From Rhizobium sp. WSM4643 (GTDB lineage: Bacteria; Pseudomonadota; Alphaproteobacteria; Rhizobiales; Rhizobiaceae), in contig NZ_CP104040.1 of the NCBI RefSeq assembly GCF_025152745.1, positions 868,001 to 932,000 of the forward strand: a DNA stretch of 64,000 bases, given 5' to 3'. Position 1 is the first letter of the stretch, and each line of letters opens with the position of its first letter. The notes under the pieces are model-generated. The model did no database searches. It was not told the DNA's origin and saw only the letters and a program-made list of their open reading frames with translations. The translations under genes were made by a program, and so were the position numbers. Positions 8,936 through 17,789 of this stretch are shown here, in pieces.

Positions 8936-9628
8936 TCAGGCGGCCTTTGCCGCCGCCACGGCGGCAAGCAGGATGCCGGCAGTCTGCACCGATGAACCGG
9001 GGTTCTGACCGGTGATCAGGAGGCCGTCCCGCACGGCATAGGACGACCAGTCATCGCCGCTGGAGTAGATGCCGCCATTCTCCTTCAACATGTCCTCGAC
9101 CAGGAACGGCACCACCTGGCTGAGGCCGACGCCGTCTTCCTCGGAATTCTTGAAGCCGGTGACCTTTTTGCCCTGAACCAGCGGCGTGCCGTCGGCAGCC
9201 TTGACGTGGCGCAGCACACCCGGTGCGTGGCAGACAAAGGCGACCGGCTTGCCGGCCTGAAAGAGCGATTGGATGAGGGCGATCGAATGCTTGTCTTCCG
9301 CGAGATCCCACAGCGGGCCATGACCGCCCGGATAAAACACCGCGTCGTAGTCGGCATGGGAGACCGAAGCGAGCTTTACGGTCGAGGCGAGCACGGACCT
9401 AGCATCCGGGTCGGCATGAAAGCGGCGGGTCTGGTCAGTCTGGAAGTCCGGTTCATCGCTCTTCGGATCGAGAGGCGGCTGTCCGCCCTTCGGCGATGCG
9501 ACGGTGATGTCGGCGCCGGCTTCGAGGAAGGCATAATAGGGAGCGGCAAACTCTTCGAGCCAAAAGCCGGTCTTCCGGCCGGTGTTGCCCAGTTGGTCGT
9601 GCGAGGTGAGAACCATGAGGATTTTCAT
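8936..9628 (-). CDS. DJ-1/PfpI-family protein (Hsp31-like class I amidotransferase fold)
   Basis: A 230-residue protein of the DJ-1/PfpI superfamily. The nucleophile elbow is FVCHAPG with Cys133 and His134; an acidic partner is supplied by the N-terminal TGFWLEEFAAP segment, a hallmark of the Hsp31/glyoxalase III-like subgroup, which is longer than DJ-1 itself. Members act as chaperones, deglycases or methylglyoxal detoxifiers; which holds here cannot be told. The gene diverges from a LysR regulator with about 120 bp between, so it is probably that regulator's target. Confidence 0.85.
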   Translation of the reverse strand: MKILMVLTSHDQLGNTGRKTGFWLEEFAAPYYAFLEAGADITVASPKGGQPPLDPKSDEPDFQTDQTRRFHADPDARSVLASTVKLASVSHADYDAVFYPGGHGPLWDLAEDKHSIALIQSLFQAGKPVAFVCHAPGVLRHVKAADGTPLVQGKKVTGFKNSEEDGVGLSQVVPFLVEDMLKENGGIYSSGDDWSSYAVRDGLLITGQNPGSSVQTAGILLAAVAAAKAA

Positions 9629-9749
9629 CTGGAGATCCTTTCGAGGCAGATGTGATCGGTTGCTTTCGATATGGGGATCATGCCTCGGCCATTCTCATTC
9701 CGGAAATTTATTTCTTTGATTTCAGATATGCGGTTTGCAATATATCTGG

Positions 9750-10682
9750 ATGAAATATGACCTCAACCTCCTGCCTGTCTTCCTGGCGCTCATGGAAGAG
9801 CGCAATGTCACGCGCGCAGCCGAGCAACTGGGCATGACGCAGCCAGCCGTCTCCAACGCCTTGAACCGCCTTCGCGAGACGCTGCGCGATCCGCTCTTCA
9901 TCCGCGAGCGCTACGGCATGAAGCCGACTGAGATGGCAGAGGCACTTGCTCCGGTGATCCGCGGGGCCTTGGCGAGCCTCGATGACGTCATTCTCGGTCA
10001 GCAGGCGTTCGATCCGGCGCGGGCGACACGGCAGTTCACCATCGCCCCGAACAGCTACGTCGAATTCGTCCTGATGCCGGTGATCGTGGCGCGGCTGCGG
10101 GAATGCGCTCCCGGGATCAGGCTGCGCCTGACGCCCTTCGGCAATGATCTGGCCGAGACCGGCGCGATATCAGGCGCGACGGAAATGGTGCTCGGCCGGA
10201 TCGTCGAGCCGCCGGATAACATGGTCGTGCAGCATCTCATGGATGATGGACTGGCCTGTGTCGTGCGCAAAGACCATCCCGAGATCGCCGAAAGCATCTC
10301 CGAGCAACAGTATCAGCGGCTGCGGCATGTGAACGTGCTTCCGCCCGGCCGGATGCGCGTCGGCCTGTTCCAGATGCTGCAGCAGGCCGGCCTCAGGCGC
10401 GACGTCTCGGTCTCCGTCACCCATTTCCTGGCGGTCCCGGAAATGGTGGCCGTCACCGACTATTGCGCGACGCTGCCACGGCTGATCTGCCATCGCCTTG
10501 CCCGCGACCCGCGTCTCAAAGTCCTGCCCGCACCGGTCGATCTCGGCAGCTTCCCGGTCGAGCTCGCATGGCATATCCGCTACCGAAACGACCCCGCCCA
10601 CCGGTGGCTGAGATCATTAATATCAGAGGTTGCAAAGGAAATCTCCGACGCTGCGGTGGCAGAAGCGATGGCTGGAAATTGA
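9750..10682 (+). CDS. LysR-family transcriptional regulator (NodD/PcpR-like subgroup)
   Basis: The 310-residue protein starts at ATG 9750 (MKYDLNLLPVFLALMEERNV); an upstream TTG in frame lacks support. The helix-turn-helix (VTRAAEQLGMTQPAVSNALNRL) is at about 19-42. The effector domain contains LRLTPFGNDL and HPEIAES segments seen in the NodD/LinR/PcpR-type subgroup that binds aromatic effectors. It diverges from the DJ-1/PfpI gene. Confidence 0.9.
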   Translation: MKYDLNLLPVFLALMEERNVTRAAEQLGMTQPAVSNALNRLRETLRDPLFIRERYGMKPTEMAEALAPVIRGALASLDDVILGQQAFDPARATRQFTIAPNSYVEFVLMPVIVARLRECAPGIRLRLTPFGNDLAETGAISGATEMVLGRIVEPPDNMVVQHLMDDGLACVVRKDHPEIAESISEQQYQRLRHVNVLPPGRMRVGLFQMLQQAGLRRDVSVSVTHFLAVPEMVAVTDYCATLPRLICHRLARDPRLKVLPAPVDLGSFPVELAWHIRYRNDPAHRWLRSLISEVAKEISDAAVAEAMAGN

Positions 10683-10690
10683 GAGCGCGT

Positions 10691-10894
10691 GTCGAGACCT
10701 CTGCGATGGCCTTCATGGGCGAAATTGCGGGCAAAAATCGGTGTTGATGGCACCCGAGGGGATAGGTCGCTGTTCCCCCCCTGCAGATGCCACGCAGCAC
10801 TCCGTCCTCCTCGGGCTTGACCCGAGGATCCACTCTGGCCGCCTCGATCAGCAGCGGGCATGGATCCCAGGCAGGGCCTGGGATGACGGAGGGG
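10691..10894. repeat. Mosaic palindromic intergenic repeat, copy A
   Basis: The core has two hairpins: CCTCGGG/CCCGAGG at 10809-10827 and CCCAGGC/GCCTGGG near 10866-10882. Left of them is a module (GAGACCTC...CATGGGC...CGGTGTTGATGGCA) shared with copy C. It resembles the rhizobial RIME type of mosaic elements; that name is from memory of the family and not a match I could compute. Confidence 0.7.
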
Positions 10895-10971
10895 CGGGCT
10901 TCACCCAACGCGCTGCCGGCGCAAACACCTCGCTCGCTCAGCGCCCTTTCTCCGCTCGTCCGCGACCGGAT

Positions 10972-11814
10972 TCAGAGCCGGTTTCCTTTCAGCGCTTCCA
11001 CAAAACGGATGACGTCACCGACCATGCTGTCGTTGAAGATATCGTTGTGACCCGCACCGTCATAGATCAACATCTGCTTGGGCTCGGGTGCAATGCCATA
11101 CAACGCCTGCCCTGAAGAAAGCGGGATGCTGTCATCAAGCCGGCCGTGGAGGAACAACTTCGGTTGTCCTACTTTGCCTATGTTGAGGTCCGAGCGAAAG
11201 GGATCCTTGAGAAGAACCTCGACCGGGAGGAACGGATAATGCGTCTTCGCAACCGACAGTACCGAGAGGTACGGAGACACAAGAATGACGCCGCCCGCGG
11301 CCGGCCTGTTCGCGGCGGTATTCACGGCGACGCCAGTGCCAAGAGACCGGCCAAGCACAATGATCTCGCTTCCGCCGTGTGACGAAAGCCAGTCGAACGC
11401 GGCGAGCCCGTCTGTCAGCAGGCCCTGCTCGCTGGGTGAGCCGGTCGATCCGGGATAGCCGCGATAGGAAATCGCCAGCAATCCAATCCTCCGCGTGGTC
11501 AGCGCCTGGGCTAGAAACGCGTAATTGTCGAGGCGGTCACCATTTCCGAAAAAGAGGAGCACGCCGGGCTTGTTGCTGTCGCCCTGGCTGTACAGTCCCT
11601 GTAGCATCTCTCCGTCGGGCGTCTTGATGTGGACCGTCTCGCCCCAGCTCGCGCGCTCCGGACCAGGTGTGGCGCCGGCTCCGGGGTAAAGCAGGGCGCG
11701 CTGAGACAGATAGATCAGACCCGCAAGCGCCACGTAGGCGACGACCGCCATCAGCGGCAAGATCAGCAAGTACCTTGTAGCGCTCACGACAGACTGTACC
11801 CGCTGGTTTGGCAA
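10972..11814 (-). CDS. Alpha/beta hydrolase, membrane-anchored
   Basis: The frame gives 280 residues beginning at a TTG (11814-11812), with weak support for that exact start. Residues 15-36 form a membrane helix. The hydrolase fold follows, with SYRGYPGSTG (oxyanion region), the nucleophile elbow LGRSLGTG (Ser157), HGRLDDSIP (acid) and DGAGHND (His). This is the Fsh/BEM46-like group with a single N-terminal anchor facing the periplasm. The gene stands alone; substrate unknown. Confidence 0.85.
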   Translation of the reverse strand: MPNQRVQSVVSATRYLLILPLMAVVAYVALAGLIYLSQRALLYPGAGATPGPERASWGETVHIKTPDGEMLQGLYSQGDSNKPGVLLFFGNGDRLDNYAFLAQALTTRRIGLLAISYRGYPGSTGSPSEQGLLTDGLAAFDWLSSHGGSEIIVLGRSLGTGVAVNTAANRPAAGGVILVSPYLSVLSVAKTHYPFLPVEVLLKDPFRSDLNIGKVGQPKLFLHGRLDDSIPLSSGQALYGIAPEPKQMLIYDGAGHNDIFNDSMVGDVIRFVEALKGNRL

Positions 11815-11949
11815 TGCCCAGAACGCTTTGCGGCAACCGCGGCCCGTTGCGGCGCGATGTGCTCAGCGCAGCGGCAATATAGACACAAAGCGTTCCTATG
11901 GAGAAGAGGCTCGAGAACCGACGATCGTGCTCGCCCTGTTGATCGCCAA

Positions 11950-12338
11950 CTGTTCGCCGCAACCTACCAGCGCCTTGCCGGCAGGCGGGGCGAACGGGCA
12001 ATGGCGAGTCCCTCATGGACGTTGCCATGGCCTATTTTGCCTTTGTGCACAGTCGCCCGGCACTCTACGAGGCCATGTTTATTCTGCCGACCCAACTGCA
12101 GATCGCCGAGGCTGAAACGAGAGCGGAACTTCGGGCCGGTTTCGACGCCATTGCAGCAGCCGTTTCGCCGTTCTGTGCCGATGTGGAGATCATGACCGAG
12201 ACATTCTGGGCAGCCCTTCATGGGCTTGCCGAGCTCGAACGTTCAGGCCGCATTCGGCCCGGCATGCGCGACAAACGGATCGCGCTCGTTGTCCAGGCGA
12301 TCGTGGATGCGGGAGGAAACGCGCCTGGCCGTGGCTGA
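11950..12338 (+). pseudogene. TetR-family regulator remnant (WHG-type C-terminal domain)
   Basis: Residues from ATG 12015 (MDVAMAYFAFVHSRPALYEAMF...) match the C-terminal ligand domain (PF13305) of TetR regulators up to the stop at 12338. The preceding helix is found in another frame (FAATYQRLAGR, about 11950-11985), and the DNA-binding domain is absent. The break lies near 11985-12000, so a deletion plus frameshift has inactivated the gene. Confidence 0.6.
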
Positions 12339-12414
12339 TGACATTCCGTCGGATGTTGCATCGGCTACCGGATGTGGAGCGCGCAACTTCAACGGAGAGC
12401 TGTCGCCGATCATG

Positions 12415-12547
12415 TCCGGATACGTCGCTGTCCTTGCTCCAGACGCCACCCCACGCTCCGGTTCTCCTCGGGCTTGTCCCGAGGATCCACTCTCGCCTCT
12501 ATCGGCAGCGGGCATGGATCCAGGCTCAAGGCCTGGGATGACGGAGG
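12415..12547. repeat. Mosaic palindromic intergenic repeat, copy B
   Basis: Contains the hairpin CCTCGGG/CCCGAGG at about 12466-12484 and the TGGATCCAGGC...GCCTGGGATGAC end. Its left module TCCGGATACGTCGCT...CAGACGCCACCCCA is shared with copy C but absent from copy A. Confidence 0.7.
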
Positions 12548-12586
12548 GTAAGGCGGGTTTCGACAACCAAATGGGCGGCAAAACTA

Positions 12587-13033
12587 TCAGTCGACACCGT
12601 GGCAACGAACCAGGTCCTCAATGGCCTGTTCGTACTGCTGGCGTTCGAACTCAAACGGGCCAAAGCTTTCATAATTCCGCCTTGGCCGATGCGGCTGGCT
12701 GAACCCGTCCCATACCACCTTGTTCTGGTGCGGGCGAACATGGGCGACAAGGGGCCAGCATCCGACCTCGCCACATTCACACGACAAGACATAGATTTCG
12801 CCCTGTCCACCGCCTTGTACGGGCTCCTCCCGACCAAGGAAGTAGCTCGATAGCGGACCGAAGCGGTAGAATGAGGGTATGAGGCCGCCATATCCGCCGG
12901 CAGGATCGCCGTAGCCGGCGGCGCGTTCGAAGTCCGCCACGAGTTGATCCAAGCCCACTCCATCCACGCACGGAACGATGGCTACTGTCTCTTCGTCCTT
13001 GTTTTTGAACTTGAAGCTGAGAACGTTTTTCAT
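12587..13033 (-). CDS. Hypothetical protein with CxCxxxxC motif
   Basis: A 148-residue protein I do not recognise. The centre has LSCECGEVGCWPL, a compact cysteine cluster that could bind a metal, and the C-terminus has an FEFERQQYEQAIEDL helix. Charged residues and strands alternate elsewhere. It has no signal peptide. It lies between two repeat copies and has no partner gene on its strand. Confidence 0.65.
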   Translation of the reverse strand: MKNVLSFKFKNKDEETVAIVPCVDGVGLDQLVADFERAAGYGDPAGGYGGLIPSFYRFGPLSSYFLGREEPVQGGGQGEIYVLSCECGEVGCWPLVAHVRPHQNKVVWDGFSQPHRPRRNYESFGPFEFERQQYEQAIEDLVRCHGVD

Positions 13034-13108
13034 CTTGCTCTGGATAGAACCGGTCAGCGCTCGCAGTCAACTTCCCGCTATTGGGCCGGCGTCGCAAAAT
13101 GGCATGTT

Positions 13109-13243
13109 TGAGACCTCGGCGAGGCCTTTCATGGGCAAAATTCGGTGTTGATGGCAGCCGACCACATCCGGATACGTCGCTATCCTTGCTCCAGACGCCA
13201 CCCCACTCTCCATCCTCCTCGGGCTTGACCCGAGGATCCACTC
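13109..13243. repeat. Mosaic palindromic intergenic repeat, copy C (truncated)
   Basis: Combines the left module of copy A (GAGACCTC...GGTGTTGATGGCA) with that of copy B (TCCGGATACGTCGCT...CCACCCCA), then the CCTCGGG/CCCGAGG hairpin, and ends abruptly at the stop codon of the next gene. The right palindrome is missing. Confidence 0.7.
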
Positions 13244-13820
13244 ACGCCTGCTTTCGCCGCATCTGCGTGACGCTCCGCCAGACGGCCGAGACCAGGAAAT
13301 AGAAGGCGCCGAGGCCGGCGTAGCCGGCGATATTGGCGATTGACGGCGGCTCCGGCATTTGCGCCTGGGCGATGAAGAAGGCGCCTGCCACTGCGGATTG
13401 GCCGCCGCTGAGGATCATCGCCCACTGGCCGCCATTGGTCTTCCAGCGCCGGACAGCGGTTCCGAGCTGCAGCAGGCCGGAAAAGATCGCCCAGAGGCCG
13501 AAGACGCCGAGGACCCAATTCATGCTCATCGTCAAAGCGACGATCACCGCCGCTGTCGTCAGCGTGCTGACGGCGACGTTGATTGCCTGGCTGCGGTTGT
13601 TTGCCAGGCCGCCGTTCCGCGCTGCGTCGACCAGGTTGGCGGCGGCATCCCAGGCCGGATAGACGATCAGCAGGGCGGCCGCGACGGCAAGCGACTGGCG
13701 GCCTGCCGTCAAGGCGGTTGCCACCCAGATGGCGGAAAAGGCTGCTCGGGTGAAGTAATAGCGCGTCAGCCACTCTTCCCTGTCGCCGGATGCGACGGTG
13801 GTTTGATCGGTGGTCATCAT
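13242..13820 (-). CDS. DUF308-like multi-pass membrane protein
   Basis: The 192-residue protein starts at the ATG pair 13820/13817 behind GGAAAGAG. It has five to six hydrophobic segments spaced evenly (for example AFSAIWVATALTA, AVAAALLIVYPAWDA, TAAVIVALTMSMNWVLGVFGLWAIFSGLLQL), the pattern of HdeD/DUF308 membrane proteins. The last coding bases overlap the end of repeat copy C. Function unknown. Confidence 0.7.
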   Translation of the reverse strand: MMTTDQTTVASGDREEWLTRYYFTRAAFSAIWVATALTAGRQSLAVAAALLIVYPAWDAAANLVDAARNGGLANNRSQAINVAVSTLTTAAVIVALTMSMNWVLGVFGLWAIFSGLLQLGTAVRRWKTNGGQWAMILSGGQSAVAGAFFIAQAQMPEPPSIANIAGYAGLGAFYFLVSAVWRSVTQMRRKQA

Positions 13821-14056
13821 GATCTCTTTCCTGAATGTGATGGTGTTGGTCTGATAGGGGCGGCTCACCGTCATCGGTGGCGGCGTCCGTCATGGGGATT
13901 GGATTTTCTTGGTTTGCCCGAACCGCTGGGCACCGCCGGGCTGCTGTCGAGACGACGTTCTCCGTCATTCGGGTCGATCGCCTGCCGATCAGGCGGCATT
14001 CCCTGGCAAATCGCCGGTCGAACCGGGGGCGGCCCGGCCGACCGGCGACGACGTGG

Positions 14057-14686
14057 TCACATGGGCGGGACCACGCCATTCTTGCCGACAAGCACCTGAT
14101 GGGCGAGGGGGCCGGACGGCGACTTCTCGGCCGGAATGAAGACGACGGCGCCGGGCACGAGATCGTCCTTGGTGGCCGGAGCGATGGTCACGACGGGCGT
14201 GCCGTCCGGAATGCCGATCTTCTTTTCCTTGCCGTGATAGGAGACGGTGACGGTGCGGCCATCGACGCCCTTGACGGCGTCGGCGACGGTCGCATTGGTC
14301 ATGCTGCTGTTGGGCTTGAGGTCCCAGCCATAGCTGCCTTCGCCGGCACCCTTCATTGCCGGCGGGAAGATCAGCACTTCAATCGCGCCGCCGCCGCCGC
14401 CTGCGCTCGGCAGCGATGCAATGCCGACGAAGTCGCCCGGCTTGATGTCGGTGACCGCGGCATTTGCAACGCTCGCCAGGTTCCAGCCGTCGGCAAGGGT
14501 GACATCGACGGTCTCTCCTTCGCGGGTCTTCACCTTGAGAGCGGAGCCGCTATAGGTGACGATGCTGCCTCTGACATGGATCTGCTCGGCCTTCTGGTCT
14601 TCGGCATGGACGGACGCCGCTGGAAGTGCCGTCGACGCGATAGCGGTGAGCCCCAGGAGGAGGGCGGGGATAATGGTCTTGATCAT
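14057..14686 (-). CDS. Secreted protein with beta-rich repeats, unknown function
   Basis: The product is 209 residues with a signal peptide (residues 1-28, cleavage near VHA-ED). The mature part shows two similar OB-like beta segments: residues about 35-95 (VRGSIVTYSGSALKVKTREG...IKPGDFVGIASLPS) and about 145-190 (VSYHGKEKKIGIPDGTPVV). Similar proteins are often misnamed metal ABC transporter permease, which the sequence does not support. A CTTCCTACT site shared with the neighbouring TetR promoter lies just upstream (14693-14710), so that TetR probably controls it. Confidence 0.65.
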   Translation of the reverse strand: MIKTIIPALLLGLTAIASTALPAASVHAEDQKAEQIHVRGSIVTYSGSALKVKTREGETVDVTLADGWNLASVANAAVTDIKPGDFVGIASLPSAGGGGGAIEVLIFPPAMKGAGEGSYGWDLKPNSSMTNATVADAVKGVDGRTVTVSYHGKEKKIGIPDGTPVVTIAPATKDDLVPGAVVFIPAEKSPSGPLAHQVLVGKNGVVPPM

Positions 14687-14692
14687 GTCGTT

Positions 14693-14710
14693 CTTCCTAC
14701 TAGTTGGTAG
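14693..14710. promoter_or_regulatory. Candidate TetR operator upstream of the secreted-protein gene
   Basis: Imperfect dyad CTTCCTACTAGTTGGTAG centred on ACTAGT. Its CTTCCTACT half is identical to part of the dyad in front of the TetR gene at 15361-15378. Confidence 0.5.
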
Positions 14711-14758
14711 TTTTGCTGAACGTGGTTGTCGCTCCGAGCTTTTATTCCGCCCGGAACT

Positions 14759-15349
14759 TTATCGAGCGGCGGTCGGAGTGAGCCGCTCCAGGGTGGGGGC
14801 GAGAATGGTGGCGAAGATCTCCGGGGTGCCGTAAGCACGGGCTGACAGCATGGCGCCGTGGACGGAGGCCATGAAGGCTTCAGCCTCGACGCGCGGTTCG
14901 CTCGACAGTTTCAAACTGCCATTCTTCAAGCCTCGCTCCATGACCGAGGTCAGCCATGTCGACGCAAAGCGGAAGAAAGCCTTGACCTCGGCTGCGACCT
15001 CCGGCGGCAGCGCCGGCAGTTCGCTTGCCAGCAGGGCGCACACGCAAAACGGCCGGCTGGCGTCCTCGATGCACTGGGCCCAGTGGCCCGCATAGGCCTG
15101 GAGGAGTGCCAGCGGATCCCGCACCTGCTGCTCCAGGCCCGCGATACCCGCTTCGGCATCTTCGCGATAGCGGACGACCAGCGTGCGCACCAGATCGGTT
15201 TTGCTTGGAAAGTGGTGATGGATGCTCGCCTTGCGGATGCCGACGACGGCAGCAATATCGGCATAGCTGAAGCCGTTATAGCCTCCGGTCATGATCAATG
15301 CTCGAGCAGAAGTCAGGATTTCGTCGGACGTCGTCGAAAGGTTGCTCAT
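14759..15349 (-). CDS. TetR-family transcriptional regulator
   Basis: A 196-residue regulator. The N-terminal helix-turn-helix (YADIAAVVGIRKASIHHHFPSK) is at about 28-50 and is of the AcrR/QacR type with the KASIHHHF recognition helix. The ligand domain contains CVCALLASELPALP, typical of the TetR_C group with a Cys near the pocket. It is followed on the same strand by the secreted protein at 14057-14686, and both have a similar dyad in front. Confidence 0.9.
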   Translation of the reverse strand: MSNLSTTSDEILTSARALIMTGGYNGFSYADIAAVVGIRKASIHHHFPSKTDLVRTLVVRYREDAEAGIAGLEQQVRDPLALLQAYAGHWAQCIEDASRPFCVCALLASELPALPPEVAAEVKAFFRFASTWLTSVMERGLKNGSLKLSSEPRVEAEAFMASVHGAMLSARAYGTPEIFATILAPTLERLTPTAAR

Positions 15350-15360
15350 GGCGCTTATCT

Positions 15361-15378
15361 ACCTTCCAGTAGGAAGGT
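15361..15378. promoter_or_regulatory. Candidate TetR autoregulatory operator
   Basis: Dyad ACCTTCC-AGTA-GGAAGGT with perfect 7-bp arms, 12 bases before the TetR start codon at 15349. Placement over the leader fits autorepression. Confidence 0.6.
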
Positions 15379-15506
15379 TGTCAAGCGGAATGCAGTTTTC
15401 TGCCATCGGCCGTCGTTGAGGCGGTAACCGGCTTCACTCTTGACGCGGGCGAAAGTGATGACGGCATCGGTTGTAACGACCGGCCTTGACTCGCCTCGAA
15501 ACACCA

Positions 15507-15521
15507 GAACATAATCGGAAC
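15507..15521 (+). promoter_or_regulatory. SOS (LexA) box, GAAC-N7-GAAC
   Basis: GAAC at 15507-15510 and GAAC at 15518-15521, seven bases apart, is the direct-repeat LexA site of alphaproteobacteria. It lies 26 bp before the SRAP start codon. Confidence 0.8.
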
Positions 15522-15547
15522 ATCTAATATGCGGGATGGAGTTCTGG

Positions 15548-16264
15548 ATGTGCGGCCGCGTCTATATCAAGACCTCGCTTGAGGAACTGGTGCGCAATTT
15601 CGCCTTCGCGGAGCGTGGTGCGATCGATGCGCTCGGGAACCGATTTCCGCGCTATAACGGTGCGCCGACACTGGATTATCCCATCATCATTCGCGACATG
15701 GTCCGCGAGCCTGATATTATGGGGCCGGTATTCGCCAGCGCTCGCTGGGGTCTGATGCCGGAATGGATGAAGCCGGCAGGGCGGCCGCCACCGATCAATG
15801 CGCGCTGCGAGGGTATCGGTACCAACGGCCTGTTCCGCTCGGCCTACAGGTCGCGCCGCTGCCTGGTGCCGATCAACGGCTTCTTCGAGTGGAAGGATAT
15901 TTTCGGCACCGGCAAGAACAAGCAGCCCTATGCGATCGCCATGGCTGACGGCTCGCCCTTTGCGCTCGCCGGCATCTGGGAGACGCGGCGCGAGAATGAC
16001 ATAGAGACTCGGAGCTTCGCCATCGTCACCTGTGAGCCGAATGCGATGATGGCGCAGATCCATGACCGCATGCCGGTCGTCCTGCACCGCGAAGATTACG
16101 AGCGCTGGCTATCGCCGGAGCCTGATCCGAGCGACCTGATGAAGCCGTTCCCGGCGGAACTGATGACCATGTGGCCGATCGGCCGCAATGTGGGTTCGCC
16201 CAAGAATGACACGGCTGACATCATCGATCCGATCGACCCCGATCCGGAACCGACGTTGATCTGA
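15548..16264 (+). CDS. SOS response-associated peptidase (SRAP, YedK/HMCES family)
   Basis: The start is set at ATG 15548 so that Cys2 follows Met1; an upstream in-frame ATG (15536) would bury it. After Met removal Cys2 forms a thiazolidine crosslink with abasic sites in single-stranded DNA. The family's other residues are present: NARCE (Asn84), GFFEW (Glu114) and VVLHREDYERWL (His180). Length (238 residues) fits the family. A LexA box lies directly upstream, so the gene is part of the DNA-damage regulon. Confidence 0.92.
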   Translation: MCGRVYIKTSLEELVRNFAFAERGAIDALGNRFPRYNGAPTLDYPIIIRDMVREPDIMGPVFASARWGLMPEWMKPAGRPPPINARCEGIGTNGLFRSAYRSRRCLVPINGFFEWKDIFGTGKNKQPYAIAMADGSPFALAGIWETRRENDIETRSFAIVTCEPNAMMAQIHDRMPVVLHREDYERWLSPEPDPSDLMKPFPAELMTMWPIGRNVGSPKNDTADIIDPIDPDPEPTLI

Positions 16265-16339
16265 ATTCACTGGCTCGGGCGGGAGCCATCCATCAACCAT
16301 GCGGTCAAAGAGATACCTCGCGAGAGGACAGGACGACGC

Positions 16340-16660
16340 ATGCCAGAACAAATCACCTGGAAATCGTGGGAATATGTCAGCGGCCGGGACATCAAATATA
16401 AATGGCGGCACGCCTGGAAAGAGAAACCCGGCGACGATTACGTTGCTTTTGACGGCGATACCCAGATCGGAAGGATATTCCGGTCACAGGCAGGCGGAGT
16501 GGTCGATAATCGATGGTTCTGGATCGTGGCGACGGACGGCAGCCATCGACTGGATTGGCCGTCGGCTGGATACGAAGACAGTGCCTACGTCGCCTCAAGG
16601 CGGCTCGAAATGATCTATGAGAGCATCAAGAGCGGAAAACCAAGGACGGCGCACCCATGA
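16340..16660 (+). CDS. Hypothetical protein
   Basis: A 106-residue, Trp-rich protein (WKSWEYVSGRDIKYKWRHAW). The frame is open a little further left in another arrangement, but ATG 16340 gives the best start. The middle has a short beta pattern (YVAFDGDTQIGRIFRS...RWFWIVATDG). I do not recognise a family. It overlaps the next small gene by ATGA. Confidence 0.6.
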   Translation: MPEQITWKSWEYVSGRDIKYKWRHAWKEKPGDDYVAFDGDTQIGRIFRSQAGGVVDNRWFWIVATDGSHRLDWPSAGYEDSAYVASRRLEMIYESIKSGKPRTAHP

Positions 16661-16830
16661 GCATCGAAGGCCATTCGCGTGCACCGGGCGCCAATGTGAT
16701 CGTTGAGCATTATTGCGAGCACCGGCTTGCTGACGGCACAGGCTGCAAGGAATGGGGAGGTTGGGGCCACAGCCCATCCCCGGCTGTGCCAACGCGCTGG
16801 TGGTGTTGGGAACACAGGAACAGGCGCTGA
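16657..16830 (+). CDS. Small Cys/His-rich protein (57 aa)
   Basis: Starts in the ATGA overlap with the previous stop, so it is probably co-translated. The 57 residues contain Cys20, Cys30, Cys50 and His53 in EHYCEH...GTGCKEWG...WWCWEH, spacing that suits a small zinc-binding fold. It ends at TGA 16828-16830. Function unknown; it may act with the 106-residue neighbour. Confidence 0.55.
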   Translation: MSIEGHSRAPGANVIVEHYCEHRLADGTGCKEWGGWGHSPSPAVPTRWWCWEHRNRR

Positions 16831-16899
16831 GGCGGAAGCTGGAGGCTGCCGGGGGTGGGAAAATCACCCAATGAGAGCTGGCTGATTGATGTTCCGCCG

Positions 16900-17727
16900 T
16901 CAGCCGTCGGTCGAGACGGTGACAGGCTTCCACGCCTCGATCTCCTGCTGCAGGCGAGCGATCCTCTCTGACACGTGCCTGAGGGCGTCGCTGCCGAGCA
17001 GAAGCTGCGGCGGCGGATTATCGGATTCGATGAGGTCTAGAACCGCGGCGGCCAGTTTGGCGGGATCGCCGCGCTGCTTGCCGCTGACGGCCTGTCGCGC
17101 CTGGCGGATCGGGTCGAAAAGGGCATCATAATCGGCGATCGACCGCTCGGTGCGGACCATCGATCGTCCGGCCCAGTCCGTCCGGAAGGAGCCGGGGCAA
17201 AGGGTGGTCACATGCACTCCGAACGGCGCCATTTCCGCCCGCATCACTTCCGATATCCCCTGAAGCGCAAATTTGCTGCCGCAGTAATAGGCGATGCCGG
17301 GCATGGTGATCATGCCGCCCATCGACGTGACGTTGACGATGAACCCTTGGCGTCGCTGGCGAAACCTCGGCAGAAATGCCTTGGCAACGGCGACGGCGCC
17401 GAAGACATTGACGTCGAACTGACGCCGCATCTCTTCGATCGGCGACTCCTCGAGCACACCTTCATGGCCGTAGCCGGCATTGTTGATCAGCACGTCGACC
17501 GGCCCATGCTCTTCCTCCACTTGGCCGACGACATCATCGATACGGTCGAACTCGGTGACGTCGCAAAGGACCGGCCGCAGGCCAGGCAGGGTTTTGGCGA
17601 GCGCTGTCAGCGACGCCTGCGAGCGCACGGTGCCGATCACCGTGTGACCCGCCTGAAGAGCCGCAGACGCAATGGCGAGCCCGAAGCCGGAATTCGATCC
17701 GGTGATGAAGAAGGTCTTTCGTGTCAT
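16900..17727 (-). CDS. Short-chain dehydrogenase/reductase
   Basis: A 275-residue classical SDR starting at MTRKTFFITGSNSGFG (TGxxxGxG cofactor motif); a longer frame exists without support. NNAG follows at about 84, Ser in NVTSMGG at about 133, and the catalytic YYCGSK (Tyr-x-x-x-Lys) at about 149-153. It is transcribed away from an AraC regulator only 62 bp away and is probably controlled by it. Substrate unknown. Confidence 0.88.
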   Translation of the reverse strand: MTRKTFFITGSNSGFGLAIASAALQAGHTVIGTVRSQASLTALAKTLPGLRPVLCDVTEFDRIDDVVGQVEEEHGPVDVLINNAGYGHEGVLEESPIEEMRRQFDVNVFGAVAVAKAFLPRFRQRRQGFIVNVTSMGGMITMPGIAYYCGSKFALQGISEVMRAEMAPFGVHVTTLCPGSFRTDWAGRSMVRTERSIADYDALFDPIRQARQAVSGKQRGDPAKLAAAVLDLIESDNPPPQLLLGSDALRHVSERIARLQQEIEAWKPVTVSTDG

Positions 17728-17789
17728 GAGCGAAGATTCCTTGATTGAGGATGGGATTTGACAAATAGTATGAAGAACCCCGTCCTTCG

